Positions 22,744 through 34,289 of a stretch of 64,000 nucleotides of DNA are shown here, in pieces. Position 1 is the stretch's first letter. Every line of letters begins with the position of its first letter. A program made the position numbers and the translations under genes. This DNA comes from Cycas panzhihuaensis. Its lineage: Eukaryota; Cycadophyta. The notes under the pieces are model-generated. The model did no database searches. It was not told where the DNA came from and saw nothing but the letters and a program-made list of their open reading frames with translations. The stretch is from assembly GCA_023213395.1 (NCBI GenBank), contig CM041465.1, positions 218,309,741-218,373,740 of the forward strand. The letters are read 5' to 3'.

Positions 22744-25507
22744 TAGATGAGCATCTACGGGATAATCACCTAGCTTGGTAGGAATGATGATGGTCGATGG
22801 TGGTATCAAGGGTGCAGGTAAAAACCTACAAGAAAAGTAAGTAATACGTAGGGCACCCCATATGCCAGAGCGAGAGTTTAAGACCTAAAGATGATGCCCA
22901 ATTACCTTGCGGTGGTCCTTTATCCTAAAGAGAAAGAGGGAAAACAAGAAAGGTAGTCTGGATAAGCTCGAGAGGAAGATCCTCCCACCCTTAGATGGCT
23001 GAAAGGGAAAGAGAGGAGTCCTCAAGGGTTTCCCTATGATGGAGGAAAACGAGCAAGGACAAAGTAGGTGATAGCCTATGATATAACCAGGTTCCTCTTG
23101 GTTATTTGACCAAGCAAATAAGGCCAAGAGAAGGAGAGGGAAAAGAGAGTAGGACAACTATACTAAGGTTTCCCCTAATGATCTAAGAAAGAAACAAGAA
23201 AGGAAACGGGAATAGGTGTCTTATACGCAAGCAAACAATGCCAAGTGGGAATAAACCGAAAGGGCAAGCTAGGCTTTGCAAGCAAAGGAAAAGGAAAGGG
23301 TGAGGCTCCTATGGGTCCTTTTCTTGTGAGGGTCAAATGTATGATGTGCAAATATACAAACGTAAATAAAAGATATTATTTCCCTTTCACTTTTATGTGT
23401 AACCTACTTAACTAACACATAGATCCTAAACAAAAGTAAGAAAGGGAAAGCGAGGGTTAAAGGAGGGACGTACATACCCAGAAGATGTAGCGACCAATGG
23501 AAGACCTCACCCACACACAACGTACGCCCTCATGTCAATCCAAGGAGGCATAGCCAAGTCTTGACATGAATGATCAGGGCTTCCTTGCCTTCCCCTTTGT
23601 GAAAAGAAAGCGAAAAAGAAAGAAGCAAAAGCAAAGAATAAAACGGTAGACCTTACCCAGATCTGAACGCTTATACCTTCATAAGAGCACTAAGAGAAAC
23701 TGCACATGCACGGACTTATCCCTTTCGAGAAGGGGCTGTAAAAGATAAACTATGTATACGTAAGTATATATGTGATACTTATGTTAGAGTGTTGAGAAAA
23801 ATAGTTGCTGCAACAAGCTCTAAGACCCTCTCTCAAGCAAGACTAAACATCAAGCAAAAATGGAGTAAGGGAAGTCTCAGGATGGCTAACCCTCCACTGG
23901 ATTCTCTGCATAACTCTCAAGCACAGTAAGGTAATGGTAAAGACAATTAAGGATAGCTAAGAGATGCAAAGAAAAGGGTAATGAAGCATTGGAGAAACAT
24001 GTAAGACACAGAGTTGTTGTGGGTAGCAATCTAGTGTACAACCCTTACCAATGATATCAAGGGGTATCCAACAACCCGAGGGACATTACAGGGGTCCAAA
24101 CAAGAGATGAGTAGGCCTAGAATCAGCACAATAAGAGGCTACGTACACTGATAATCCAGCACAGGCCCAGGGCTTAATCACTCCTAATAATCCCAAGAAG
24201 AGCATGGAGCAAGAGAAGAGAAGGTGGGAAGGGATTACCCTTAGACAAAAGGAATGAAAAGGGGGGATGCCCCGCCTTGCTCTCTTCACCCAACCTTGTG
24301 ACTCTTCTCTCATTGCTCCCTTGAAGAAAACTGGTAGAGAGAAAGTAGATCTGGGAAGAAACAGACCAAATATAATGGAAAAATGACTTTGCAATGGTGA
24401 AACCTGAAGGAAACAAGCAAATAAGATAAGAAATAGGTCTAAAATGGGGGTAACTTACCATAAATCTGGAAGAGAAGGGTTTGGAAGACCTACTAAGCAG
24501 ATATATGGCAGATCTGGGCCTACTAACAGTGAGGAAGAGGATTCCTATAAGGGTTTGTAGGAGAAATCCCAATGGGCAGCTGAAAGGGGCACTTGTTAGG
24601 TGAGTTGGAGAAGAATCAGCACTAAAATCACTTCATGAAACCTAGAGAGAGGCTTCCCACCATGGAAGCAAGGAGTTACAAGCGAATCTTGGCCTGAGGT
24701 TAGAGGAAACATAGGCCTGTAAGTACACCTGTAGCAAAAAAAGGAGGAGAGCAGAAGTTGCAGTAGGAACTATTGTGTTGGAGAGCAAAAAATGACCTAA
24801 GAGAGACCTAAAATAATGAGGGTTTAGATAATTATACCCATCCCAGCCCTAAGTGGGTGAATAGGGTGTGAATAGGGCTGAGGTGGATGCGAGACCACAT
24901 GGCAATTCCATGGAAAATGTGAGAATTACCATGGTAGATTTTAAAAAATAACTGACAACAGTCGCACCGTGGTAAACTTTGCGGTACCACTAAGTTTATA
25001 GTGGTGCGGGACCAGAAAGCTAGAATGGTAGGATTTTGGATTCTAGGAGCTCTGGGAGGTGATGTGGTAGGCCTGGGAGGGGCTGCCCCTCCTATCTAAG
25101 TTGCTGAGATAGTCCAAAATGCACATGGATAGAGGCAAGCAAACATCAACAGGCAAAAAGTCCTATAAATGAGGTGCTAGGAGCCCAAGGACGAAGCATG
25201 AATGAATCATATAGTCTAACAGAAACTCGAGATAGTGTGGAGACAGTGCGGAGGGTCATAGAGTGCCATGGGGATGCCTGCCTTATAGAAAGGTAGGTCG
25301 CGTTGGGTCATCATAGGCTCACGATACGACAAGCAGGATGAACAGGCAACAAATGCAAAGTAATCATGCAAATGAAGCAAGCAGTCATGCAATGAGGCAT
25401 CACTTCTGTCAACATTTCCCAAAAGATAGTACAAGTGAAAAGGGAGAAGCATACCTGATCTTACCTGAGTCAACTTGTCTGTATCCATTCCCGATAGCCG
25501 GGAAACA
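22744..25507 (-). repeat. E3 3' LTR
   Basis: 2,764 bp, aligned end to end with 43,747-46,484. Short ORFs inside (for example 22,885-23,157 and 24,086-24,572 on the minus strand) occur in both LTR copies and show no protein family motif. A cluster of palindromic CCATGG/GGTACC words lies near 24,900-25,012. Confidence 0.9.
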
Positions 25508-25522
25508 TTGCCCCCTTGGCAG
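25508..25522 (-). other. E3 polypurine tract
   Basis: The plus strand reads TTGCCCCCTTGGCAG; in element sense CTGCCAAGGGGGCAA precedes the LTR start TGTTTCCC. Confidence 0.75.
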
Positions 25523-25980
25523 CAGAGCCTTGCTACTCAGAAGCATGGTGTGATGGCGAGTGCTGGCAACAAAACTGTCAGTAGAACATGTGCATGTATA
25601 TATATAAATCATGATCATACTAGGAATTAAGGGTGTCAGCAAGTTTCATGGCAGAACGTGTGGATACGAGCACGGAGGTGGAGATAACATAGGGGTTACT
25701 TATATGCCACCCAAGAATCGATTAGAAGCTAAAAGGATGAGGGGGCTACCCCCATCGCAAAGAGATGCATGATGATGTCAGGTAAGAGAGATAAGTGAGA
25801 AAACTTGGTAGTCACCATAGTTTAACCTCATTAGTGGCTAACTTTCAGAGGTGTGAATGGATCACAAAGAGGTCTATTTGACGAGCTAAGACTTGGGTGA
25901 TAAAGTGACCAGGCAAGTCTCAGGGATGGTCAACAAGAAGAGGAAGGCGTCACTCAAGGATGAGACAAACGAGACTATCT
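25523..25980 (-). other. E3 3' untranslated stretch
   Basis: About 460 bp between the extra RNase H region and the purine tract. No coding signal or repeat noticed. Confidence 0.5.
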
Positions 25981-26345
25981 GCCTCAGCATTGAGGGCTTG
26001 AGGAATGTGTCAAATGTCAATGGACTGGAAATTAGCTAGCAGGGATCTGGCGGTCAAGGTAAGGGCTCTCAAGTGGGGGCATCGTACCTGGTAAACCTGG
26101 GTGAGTTGGGACACCACAACCTGGGAGTCACAAAGAAGAAAAATCGATCTGTGATGGAAATGGAGTGCATCAGTTAGGGCCTTCATAACAACTGTATACT
26201 TAGCTTCATTATTAGTGGCCTTGGGGAGGAAGATTCCAAAGTGCAAGAAATCATGCCTGGAAGAACTATGAAGAATCAATGCAACGGCAGAAGGTTTAGG
26301 ATTACCGCAGCTTCCGTTATCAGTAAAGATGAAGAGGGACATAAA
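25981..26345 (-). pseudogene. E3 additional RNase H domain
   Basis: Open segment of 110 codons (26,342-26,010) that reads as a second RNase HI fold, separate from the one fused to RT. Motifs in order: FTDNGSCGNP (first Asp), NNEAKYTVVMKAL (Glu), LLCDSQVVVSQL (second Asp). Just past the stop is a readable ALNAEADSL (last Asp). All four catalytic acids are thus present. The NNEAKY and CDSQ motifs resemble the archaeal/plant-type RNase H described in Tat elements rather than the gypsy RT-linked type. It lies downstream of integrase, in the 3' region. Confidence 0.85.
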
Positions 26346-27223
26346 TGACGATAGAAAAAAGTCTTAGTAGTAATATAAGAGTCAGAGCAAAGAAGAGGCT
26401 TGTATGGCAAACAATAAATAGCTTTGAAGGGTAGGAGGACCTAGCAATAAGGCTACCCAAGAACAAGAGCAGACTATTTGATCACTGGCTAAGAGTAGGT
26501 GGAAAAAGGGCACCCTGGGGTACCAAAGGTTGCTTTAGAAAGTAAAGAATGCCTCTAGATGGAGGGAGCATTCCCTCTGGAGGCCCCAAGGATAGGAAAG
26601 AGCTGTAAAAATAGGTCCAGGATGGCGCAACGAGCCAAATGAGTATAAACTCAGGCATGCACGGGAGTGGCACGCAAAATGAGATAAAAGGGACCATGCA
26701 AAAAGATGCATTGGTAAGGTGCCATAAATGCATCCATAAGAAAGAGTGATATGAAGGCTATGGGAGCACAATAGGAGATAGGGCCAGAAGGCAAAGATGA
26801 TCAGGGATAGGAGATGATCCAAAGGGTTGTCACGAAGGCAGAAATAGAGAGAGTGCTCATCGGGGTCCCTGCCTATTTAAGGAAAATCAACGGGAAAATG
26901 GATTCATTTCCATAGGCTCTCGAATGAATCCAAAGCCATTTCCTTACGCAGCAGTATACTACCTAACTTTGGAGGCACGCAGAGGGAGATCAGACCATTG
27001 GATCAGAGCCGGAGGATAGCCATTGGGACTGTGGTGATGAGATGGTGAATGTCAGGCTAGATCTAGTGAGTGGATCACTAAAAACCTAACCTGTCTCGTG
27101 ATTTAAAGTTCATTACTTTTTCATAGTTTTATGTAGATTTTTAGGCCCCATATAGGCAAGAAATGGCCTCTCGAGGTCCGAATTGGACCCAGAAAGAGGC
27201 AGGACCAGGGCAAGGCTACCCTG
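26346..27223 (-). other. E3 3' region, unassigned
   Basis: About 880 bp between the extra RNase H and the E2 insertion. Two overlapping minus-strand frames (26,482-26,733 and 26,535-26,822) are hydrophobic and low in motif content. I cannot support either as a gene. The frame of the first may lead toward the RNase H as a degraded N-terminal extension. Confidence 0.4.
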
Positions 27224-27228
27224 GTCCT

Positions 27229-28289
27229 TGATCCAGGAGGATCTACCATATGTTTACAGGATGTAGAAAATGCTAGGCATTGGTATAACTAAAAGAGATA
27301 TGGCCAAATGGTATCAAAATTATATGAAATTTTGTGTAAAGGTAGAAGACAGATCCCACTAGATGTGTACAAAAGGTGGGGTTCATAAAATATCATTTGA
27401 TTAGAGTTCAAGCCTTATTTTGCATAAAATTAATCCCACAACTAGAAGAAAAAAATAGCAAATACATATTATCATTAAATGGATAGAAATGCAGTTAAAT
27501 GATATCCAAATGAGCTAAAATTTTGAGGAAATAGAGGAGACGTATTCCTATATGTGTACCAAATTTGAGCTAAATTAGAGTCAGATAAGGTTAGTTACAA
27601 GCTACAACTTTTAAGAATTGCATGAAGGCCACTTAGATAGCAGAAAAATAGTAAATACATATTATCATTAAATGAATAAAAATATAGTCAAATGACATCC
27701 AAATAAGCTAGAATTTTTAGGAAGCAGAGGGGACATGTGTTCCTATATGTGTACCAAATTTGAGATAAATTGGAGTCTGTTAAGATTAGTTACAAGCTAT
27801 AACTTTTTAAGAATTACATGAAGGCCACTTGGACAACATGCATTCTGGTGGTTAGTGGTTATACTTGCATGATTGCCACTTATTAAATATGTAATTTTGG
27901 TTTCTTTCTATAAATTTAGCCTTATTACGGGTTAGAGAGGTGGTTCTTAGAGGAGAAAGATACTTGACTTGGGAAGCATCTTTGGAGAAGCATTTTGGAG
28001 GGTTGGAGTCCCCCTTATGGTATAATTGTATCATTTATTCCTTGTAATTTTACCATTCTTTTGCTAGTTGATTTCTCCACCATTAAATAGAGATTTTTAT
28101 AGTTTAATAAAAGTAATACTCCTCATACTTTTGGATCAATGTTAAGAATAAATTATTTGGTGTAGAATTTCCTTTCATGGGCTCATTGTTGTTTTGATGT
28201 TATTGAGATTTCTACACTAACTCCCAGGATCTCAAGGAGAAAAGGTTGATAATTAACTTCTTCACCAACTAAGCTCTATTTTGGGATCA
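27229..28289 (+). repeat. E2 5' LTR
   Basis: 1,061 bp, starting TGATCCAGGAGG and ending TTGGGATCA. Internally, a stretch beginning near 27,440 with AAATAGCAAATACATATTAT is repeated at about 27,640, so each LTR has an internal ~200 bp duplication. Confidence 0.9.
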
Positions 28290-28294
28290 TATTT

Positions 28295-28307
28295 TGGTAT
28301 CAGAGCC
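28295..28307 (+). other. E2 primer binding site (initiator tRNA-Met)
   Basis: TGGTATCAGAGCC, a perfect match to the plant initiator-Met primer site, five bases after the LTR end. Confidence 0.95.
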
Positions 28308-28422
28308 TGTGATCTTTATTGTAGGGATTTGAATGGTACAAATAAGGAAAAGATACAAAGAGAAAGGTGAAGACTTTCTTGTGTTACAATCACCAAGAAG
28401 ACAAAGAAAGAATCCAAGCACC

Positions 28423-29430
28423 ATGGCTGAAAAAGAAGATGGAGAAAATAGATTTAAAAAGCTTAAGAAGAATGTAGGAGCCTTGATGTAAATGATGACC
28501 CAACTTCTACCTCTAGTCAAGGGAAAAGGCAAAGAGAAGGAAGTTAAATGAGGATCCGCATATGACCACAACCATGAAGAGGAAGAGGAGGAGACCTTAA
28601 AGCACTCTTTTGAAGAAAGCAAGGGTACTTCATCTCATCAACCCTTCAAGGTGGAGGCAAAGTTAGATATTCCAACTTATGATAGAGAGGTAAATGCTAA
28701 AAAGTTAGACCATTGGTTGGATTAACATGAAACCTACTTCATAATTTATACTTATAATAATACTCAAAAGCTTTCATTTACTAGGCTCAAGTTATGTAAA
28801 CATGCATTGAAATGGTGGAATGCATATTTGAAGACTCATGATGTATGTTCTTTTTCATGAATGGATTTTAAGAAAATAATAAAGAAGCAATACTACCCCA
28901 TAGGTCATGAGGAAGACCAATGGGTCACTTGGCAATATTTACGCCAAGGGAGAGGTGTATGTGTCCAAGACTATACTTCTTTATTTTTTAGGCATGGCAT
29001 GCTACTTGGAATTAATATGGATGAACATATCACTCTTATGAAATTCATTGGAGTATTACATGAATACATAAGAAAGGAACTAAGGCTTTTTAAGGTTTAA
29101 TCCATTAGAGAAGCAAGTAGAATGGCTATGGCAATAGAAAGTAAAAGCAAGAAATCTACATTCATATCTAAAGATTCTACTTTTACTTCTAATAAGTATG
29201 AAAAGAATCCTAAATTGCACTTATCTAAAAGGTAAGAAGGAAAGAAGAAAAGAACTAATTTTGTTAAAAGTTCTAACTATTGTGAGCATTGTGGTATTAG
29301 TGGTCATATTATAGTAAAGTATTAGAAGTTGCATCCAGAGCTAAATCCAAAGCATATCAAGGATATGAAATTAAGAAAAAAGGAAAAAGGGAAAGCACTA
29401 CTTTCTGAGGTGGAGATTTAAAGTGAAGGA
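28423..29430 (+). pseudogene. E2 gag
   Basis: Starts at ATG 28,423 (MAEKEDGE), the first in-frame ATG after the primer site that keeps the whole Gag-Pol frame. A Glu/Lys-rich N-terminus is followed by the retrotransposon gag domain, with LKWWNAYLK near 28,810 and a QDYTSLFFRHG block in the 28,861-29,100 segment. The knuckle CEHCGISGH lies near 29,283-29,310, with the last Cys apparently changed to Tyr. In-frame stops near 28,490, 28,549, 28,723, 28,858, 29,098, 29,233 and 29,323 break it. All continue in the same phase. Confidence 0.85.
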
Positions 29431-30020
29431 GAAGAAGAGAAGGTTACTCTACGTACAAATTATAAAGATGATGCTACAAGGGAGGAACTATTTCACTTAA
29501 AGCTTCAAGTAGGAAATAATATTATTGGTGCCATTATAGATCTGGGGAGCCAAAAGAATTTGATCTCAGAAATTTTGGTAAAGAGCATTGGGTTGGTAAC
29601 TACTCCTCACCTTCACCCATATCCTCTTGGTTGGATCCATAAAGATGTGGAAATGCAAATATCACAGCAATGTACACTTAAATTTTCCATCACTAATGAT
29701 TTTGTTGATGAAGTAATATGTGATGTGGTGCTATTAGATGTATGCCATGTTGTGTTTGGAAGTCCCTACTTATGGGATCGAGATGCACTCTTCTATCGAA
29801 GGGAGAGAAAGTATCGGTTGATGAAGGATAATAAGGGCTTCATCATAAAGGCTACAAAGAAGCACTTGGATAAGATAGCATTAATTTCAGCTACTCAAGC
29901 AAAAAGGATGATCAATGCATGTGGTAAATTCGTCATCTTAATTGTAAGGAGAAAAGAAGAGCCAGGAGATGAAGAAGGTCCTTCTACTCATACTCTTCTT
30001 ATATCACCTAAATAAATGCA
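29431..30020 (+). pseudogene. E2 aspartic protease region
   Basis: Active-site segment AIIDLGSQKNLIS (29,533-29,571). The family DSG triad reads DLG, a missing serine that should abolish catalysis. The downstream hydrophobic FGSPYLWDRDA block (29,757-29,789) matches the LLGRPWL-type flap region of gypsy proteases. A stop near 30,013 separates it from RT. Confidence 0.8.
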
Positions 30021-30900
30021 ATGAATTGAGGAGTTAAAGACAAGGTATGATATTCTATTTCAACATGTTGATGGGCTACCACCAAAGAGAAAGATAGAGC
30101 ATGAAATCACTCTTGTAGGAGATACAACATTACCTAATGTTGCTTTGTATAGGCACTCCATTGTAGAGAATAATAAGATAAAGAGGCAAGTTGAGGAGTT
30201 ACTTAATCAAGGGGTCATAAGACCTTCAAGTTCACCTTGTGGGACACCAATTGTCTTGGTGCTTAAGAAGGATGGAGGATGGAGAATGTGTATAGACTTT
30301 CATGCTTTGAATAAAATTACAATTAAAAATCGCTACCCTTTGCCTCGCATAGATGATTTGCTTAATTAAATTCAGCATGCTTATTAATTTACTAAATTGG
30401 ATTTGAAAAGTGGTTATCACCAAGTTAGGGTCAAGGAGGAGGACACATGGAAGACGGCCTTCAAAACAAAGCAAGGACTCTTTGAATGGATGGTTATGCC
30501 TTTCGGATTGTGTAATGCTCCTGCAACATTCATGAGGCTAATGAATGAAATGTTAAGGCCTTACTTAGATAATTTTGTTATTGTCTATCTTGATGACATT
30601 TTGATTTTTAGTAACACATGGGAGGAACAATTGCAACACATAGAAGAAGTTTTAAAGACTATGGCTAAGCATCATTTGAAGCTTAATATGAAGAAATATG
30701 AATTTGGCAAGGAGAACTTGATCTTCTTAGGCTTTATGGTTAGAGGAGGAAAGTTGGGCATCGATCCACTCAAGACTCAAGCCATCCTCAAATGGCCTAG
30801 GCCAACAAATATCATAGAGGTGAGAAGTTTTTTAAGAGCTTGTCAATACTTGAGAAAGTTGTCAATACCTTTCTCAAAGGTTGCAGCACCTCTACATTGA
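30021..30900 (+). pseudogene. E2 reverse transcriptase
   Basis: Gypsy RT with nearly all motifs: [68 protein letters not shown] and the catalytic YLDD at 30,586-30,597, then IFLGF. Stops fall after LLN (30,367) and soon after AY (near 30,385), otherwise open. Copies genomic RNA into DNA in the particle. Confidence 0.93.
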
Positions 30901-31415
30901 TTAACAAAATCTAGTAAAAAGTTTACTTGGGATTCCAAGGAGAAAGAAGCTTTTCTTCTTTTAAAGAAGAAAATTTGTGAAGCACCAATTTTAGCAATAC
31001 CAAATTTGCAAAGGCCTTTTGGAGTAGAAGCTGATGCAAGTGGAAATACGATGGGAGCTATCCTTATTCAATATGGGAAGCCTATTGCTTACCATTTGGA
31101 AGTCTTCACCCCTCAAGTGAAGAACTACCTAACATATGATCGAGAAATGTTCACACTTCATTAAGCATGCAAGCCTTGGAGGTCATACTTACTCGAAAAA
31201 GAGGTTGTAGTTCATACCGATCATAAGCCTCTTCAATTTTTACAAACCCAAAGTAAATTATAGCAAGCAAGACACATGAAGTGGATGAGTTATTTACAAC
31301 AATTCAATATTGTAATTAAGTATAAAAAGGGATCTAATAACAAAATTGTTGATATGTTATCTAGACCACCTTGTTCTACTTCTTCTTCTACTTTTGTTTG
31401 TAGTTCTCTTATGAG
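30901..31415 (+). pseudogene. E2 RNase H
   Basis: Continues the RT frame after a stop at 30,898. Motifs: KKFTWD, GVEADASGNTMGAIL (first Asp), PLKNY-like YLTYDREM, VVHTDHKPLQFL (Asp) and a final NKIVDMLSRPP (last Asp). Stops near 31,162, 31,261 and 31,420. Confidence 0.88.
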
Positions 31416-32430
31416 TTTGTAGGTGGAGCCAATACATCACGAAGAGTACAAAGACTTGTACCATGAAGATGAAGCTTTGAAGGAAGAATTAGAGAACCTA
31501 GTGAAAGGAAGACCCTCCCATCTTACTTGGAAGGATGGTCTACTTTTCAAAGGGGAGCAGCTCTATGTTCCATCAAAAGGAGACAAGATCAAGTGGCTTA
31601 GAGAAGCCCATACTTCTAAAGTAGCTAGTCACTTTGGTATAGAGAAGACTTTATCAAACTTGAGAAGATATGTTGTATGGCCAAAAATGCAAAATGATGT
31701 GAAAAAATATGTAAAAGGATGTGTAATGTGTAATACTTCTAAGCCTTCTTCTAGAAAATTAGGATTGTATACACCACTTCCTATTCCCACTAGACCTTAG
31801 GAAAGTATCTCCATTGATTTCTTAGGGGGACTTCCCATGACTAGGAAGGGACATGATTATCTCTTTGTTGTTGTAGATAGGTTCAGTAAAATGATATGTC
31901 TAATACCTTGTAATAAGACAATCACAGGTACAAGAGCAGTTGAGTTATTCTTCGAGCATGTATGGAAGAATTTTGGCTTGCCTTCTTCCATCATTTCAGA
32001 TCAGGACACTCGATTCCTTTCATCATTTTGGAAGTCACTATGGGAGATGATGAATACCAAATTGAAGAGGAGTACAAGTTTCCATCCTCAAACAGATGGA
32101 TAAACTGAAGTAGTGAACAGAACATTGGTATATTTATTGAGGGGATACAATTCCAAGCATCCAAAGACTTGGGATGAATCATTGGCTTTTCTACAATTTG
32201 CATTTAACAGAGCAATGTATGCATCGCACTCTAAAGCACCTTTTAAAGTTTGTTTGGGATACTTACCTCAAAGTCCATTTTACTTAGAGTTTTCCATGCA
32301 AGCTAAGGAAGGATCCATCAAAGAGAAGGAGGAGCATGACAAGGCTTTAAGATACTTGGAGAAGATCTAGAGAGTCCACAAAGAAGTATATGATCAACTT
32401 CTAAGGACTCAACAAAAGTATAAGGAAAGA
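31416..32430 (+). pseudogene. E2 integrase
   Basis: The HHCC zinc finger reads HTSKVASHFG and CVMCNTSK (31,609-31,740). The core carries ISIDFLGGLP (first Asp, 31,810), IISDQDTRF (second Asp, 31,993) and a TEVVNRTL block with the catalytic Glu (32,107). The core is thus complete in its three acids. Stops at 31,798 and 32,101 and near 32,368 break it, all in phase with RT. Confidence 0.92.
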
Positions 32431-32886
32431 CATAACAAGCATAGGAAAGAGTGTACTTTTCAAGAAGGAGATTTAGTATAGTTATACTTGAGCAAGGAGA
32501 GGTTAAAAGGAGAAGGCAAGAAACTCAAACCTATAAGGTATGGATCATTCAAGATTTTGAGAAAAGTAGGTGGCAATGCTTTCCAACTTGATCTTCCACC
32601 TTATATACAAATATATTCAGTAGTAAATGCTGAATACTTAAAACTCTTTGAGCCCTTCATGCTAGATGAGGAACAGGACCAATTCACTTTACCTTCAGTT
32701 GATGATTTGTATTTGGAAAGTGAGGAGCCTCTCAAGGAAGATTGTATCTTGGAGAGAAAATCTACTAAAATAAGACATAAGATACATGAATCTTTTAGGA
32801 TTAGAGTAGCAGGGTAATTGCCTAGTAAGGCCAAGTGGTTTAGTATGCAACAAGGAGAACAACACTTCCCCCATCTCCAATTCTAA
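32431..32886 (+). pseudogene. E2 integrase C-terminus with chromodomain-like tail
   Basis: The GPY-type module reads KPIRYGSFKILRKVGGNAFQ (32,530-32,589). The tail has CILERKSTKIRHKIHESFRI (from about 32,743), then a stop at 32,815 and LPSKAKWFS. The ILERK...F.I...G...KAKW pattern resembles the C-terminal chromodomain of plant chromoviruses, with weak aromatic cage residues. The chromodomain call is moderate. Confidence 0.7.
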
Positions 32887-32910
32887 GCCAAACAGGAGTT
32901 GCCTATTTTC

Positions 32911-32927
32911 CAAGGAAGGGGAAGCCA
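32911..32927 (+). other. E2 polypurine tract
   Basis: AAGGAAGGGGAAGCCA lies just before the 3' LTR start TGATCCAAGAGG. Confidence 0.7.
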
Positions 32928-33987
32928 TGATCCAAGAGGATCTACCATATGTTTACAGGATGCAGAAAATGCTAGGCATTGGTATAACTGAAAGAGATAT
33001 GGCTAAATGGTATCAAAATTATATAAAATTTTGTGTAAAGGTAGAAGACACATCCCACTAGATGTTTACAAAAGGTGGGGTTCAGAAAATATTATTTGAT
33101 TAGAGTTCAAGCCTTGTTTTTCATAAAATTAATCCTACAGCTAGCAGAAAAAAATAGCAAATACATATTATAATTAAATGAATAAAAATATAGTCAAATG
33201 ATATCCAAATGAGCAAAAATTTTTCAAAAGTGGAGGAGACATATGTTTCTATATGTGTACCAAATTTGAGCTGAATTGGAGTCCGTTATGGTCAGTTACA
33301 AGATGCAACTTTTAAGAATTGTATGAAGGCCACTTGGATAGCAGAAAAATAGCAAATACATATTATTATTAAATAAATAAAAATGTAGTCAAATGACATC
33401 CAAATAAGCTAAATTTTGAGAAAGAGGAGGGGACATATATTCCTATATGTGTACCAAATTTGAGCTAAATTAGAGTTCGTTAAGATTAGTTACAAGCTGC
33501 AAATTTTAAGAATTGTGTGAAGACCACTTGGACAACATGCATTCTGGTGGTTAATGGTTATACTTGCATGATTGCCACTTGTTAAACATGCAATTTTGGT
33601 TTCTTTCTATAAATTAAGCCCTATTATGGGTTGGAGAGGTGGTTCTTAGAGGTTAAAGGCACTTGACTTGGGAAGCATCCTTGGAGAAGCATTTTGGAGG
33701 GTTGGAGTCCCCCTTATGGTATAATTGTATCATTTATTCCTTGTAATTTTACCATTCTTTTGCTAGTTGATTTCTCCACCATTAAATGGAGATTTTCATA
33801 GTTTAATAAAAGTACTACTCCTCATACTTTTGGATCAATGTCAAGAAAAAATGATTTGGTGTAGAATTTCCTTTCGTAGGCTCATTGTTGTTTTGATGTT
33901 ATTGAGATTTCTACACTAACTCCTAGGATCTCAAGGAGAAAAGGTTGATAATTGACTTCTTCACCAACTAATCTCTATTTTGGATCA
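32928..33987 (+). repeat. E2 3' LTR
   Basis: 1,060 bp partner of 27,229-28,289, ending TTGGATCA, then GTTCT (target duplication). Confidence 0.9.
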
Positions 33988-33992
33988 GTTCT

Positions 33993-34289
33993 AGTGGGCC
34001 TAGCTGTAGCCCACCAAAAGGAATTTTTTTTAGTTTTTTGGCAAAAAACCCCCCCTTTTGGGGGGGTACCATTTGCACCATGGCAAAGATCGTAGTGCCG
34101 TAATCTTTGCTGCGGGGCCCCGATTATTGCGAGACCCAAGGGAAACTTCACAGTACTATGAAGTTTGGCATGGTGCAAAGGCAGAACTGTAGAAAAAAGA
34201 AGATAGGGGCCCTAAATCTCGATCAAACGGGACAGAGAGATAGCCTAGAGAATGGAGAACAAGTGTAGGCTCAGTTCTAATTAGTGTGG
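33993..34289 (-). other. E3 3' region between E2 and the antisense ORF
   Basis: Holds a short C7-TTTT-G7 inverted repeat (34,048-34,067). GC-rich palindromic words follow, related to a cluster in the E3 and E4 LTRs (near 34,068-34,175). Confidence 0.5.

Larger units (their letters stand above)
27229..33987 (+). mobile_element. E2: Ty3/gypsy chromovirus-like element nested in E3
   Basis: 6.76 kb, plus strand, LTRs 27,229-28,289 and 32,928-33,987 (TGATCC...GGATCA). An intact initiator-Met primer site lies at 28,295-28,307 and the target duplication is GTCCT/GTTCT (27,224-27,228 and 33,988-33,992). One Gag-Pol frame (28,423 to about 32,886) runs without visible frameshift but with about 20 in-frame stops. 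Order is gag, protease, RT, RNase H, integrase, C-terminal tail. My hand count in the first ~200 aligned LTR bases is about 13 mismatches, so it is not recent. Confidence 0.92.

Noticed and set aside
22885-24572. Minus-strand ORFs of 90-132 codons
   Set aside because: Occur in both E3 LTR copies, hydrophobic, without domain motifs; LTR sequence.
34048-34067. C7-TTTT-G7 palindrome as a possible transposon end
   Set aside because: No matching second terminus or target duplication; likely homopolymer drift.
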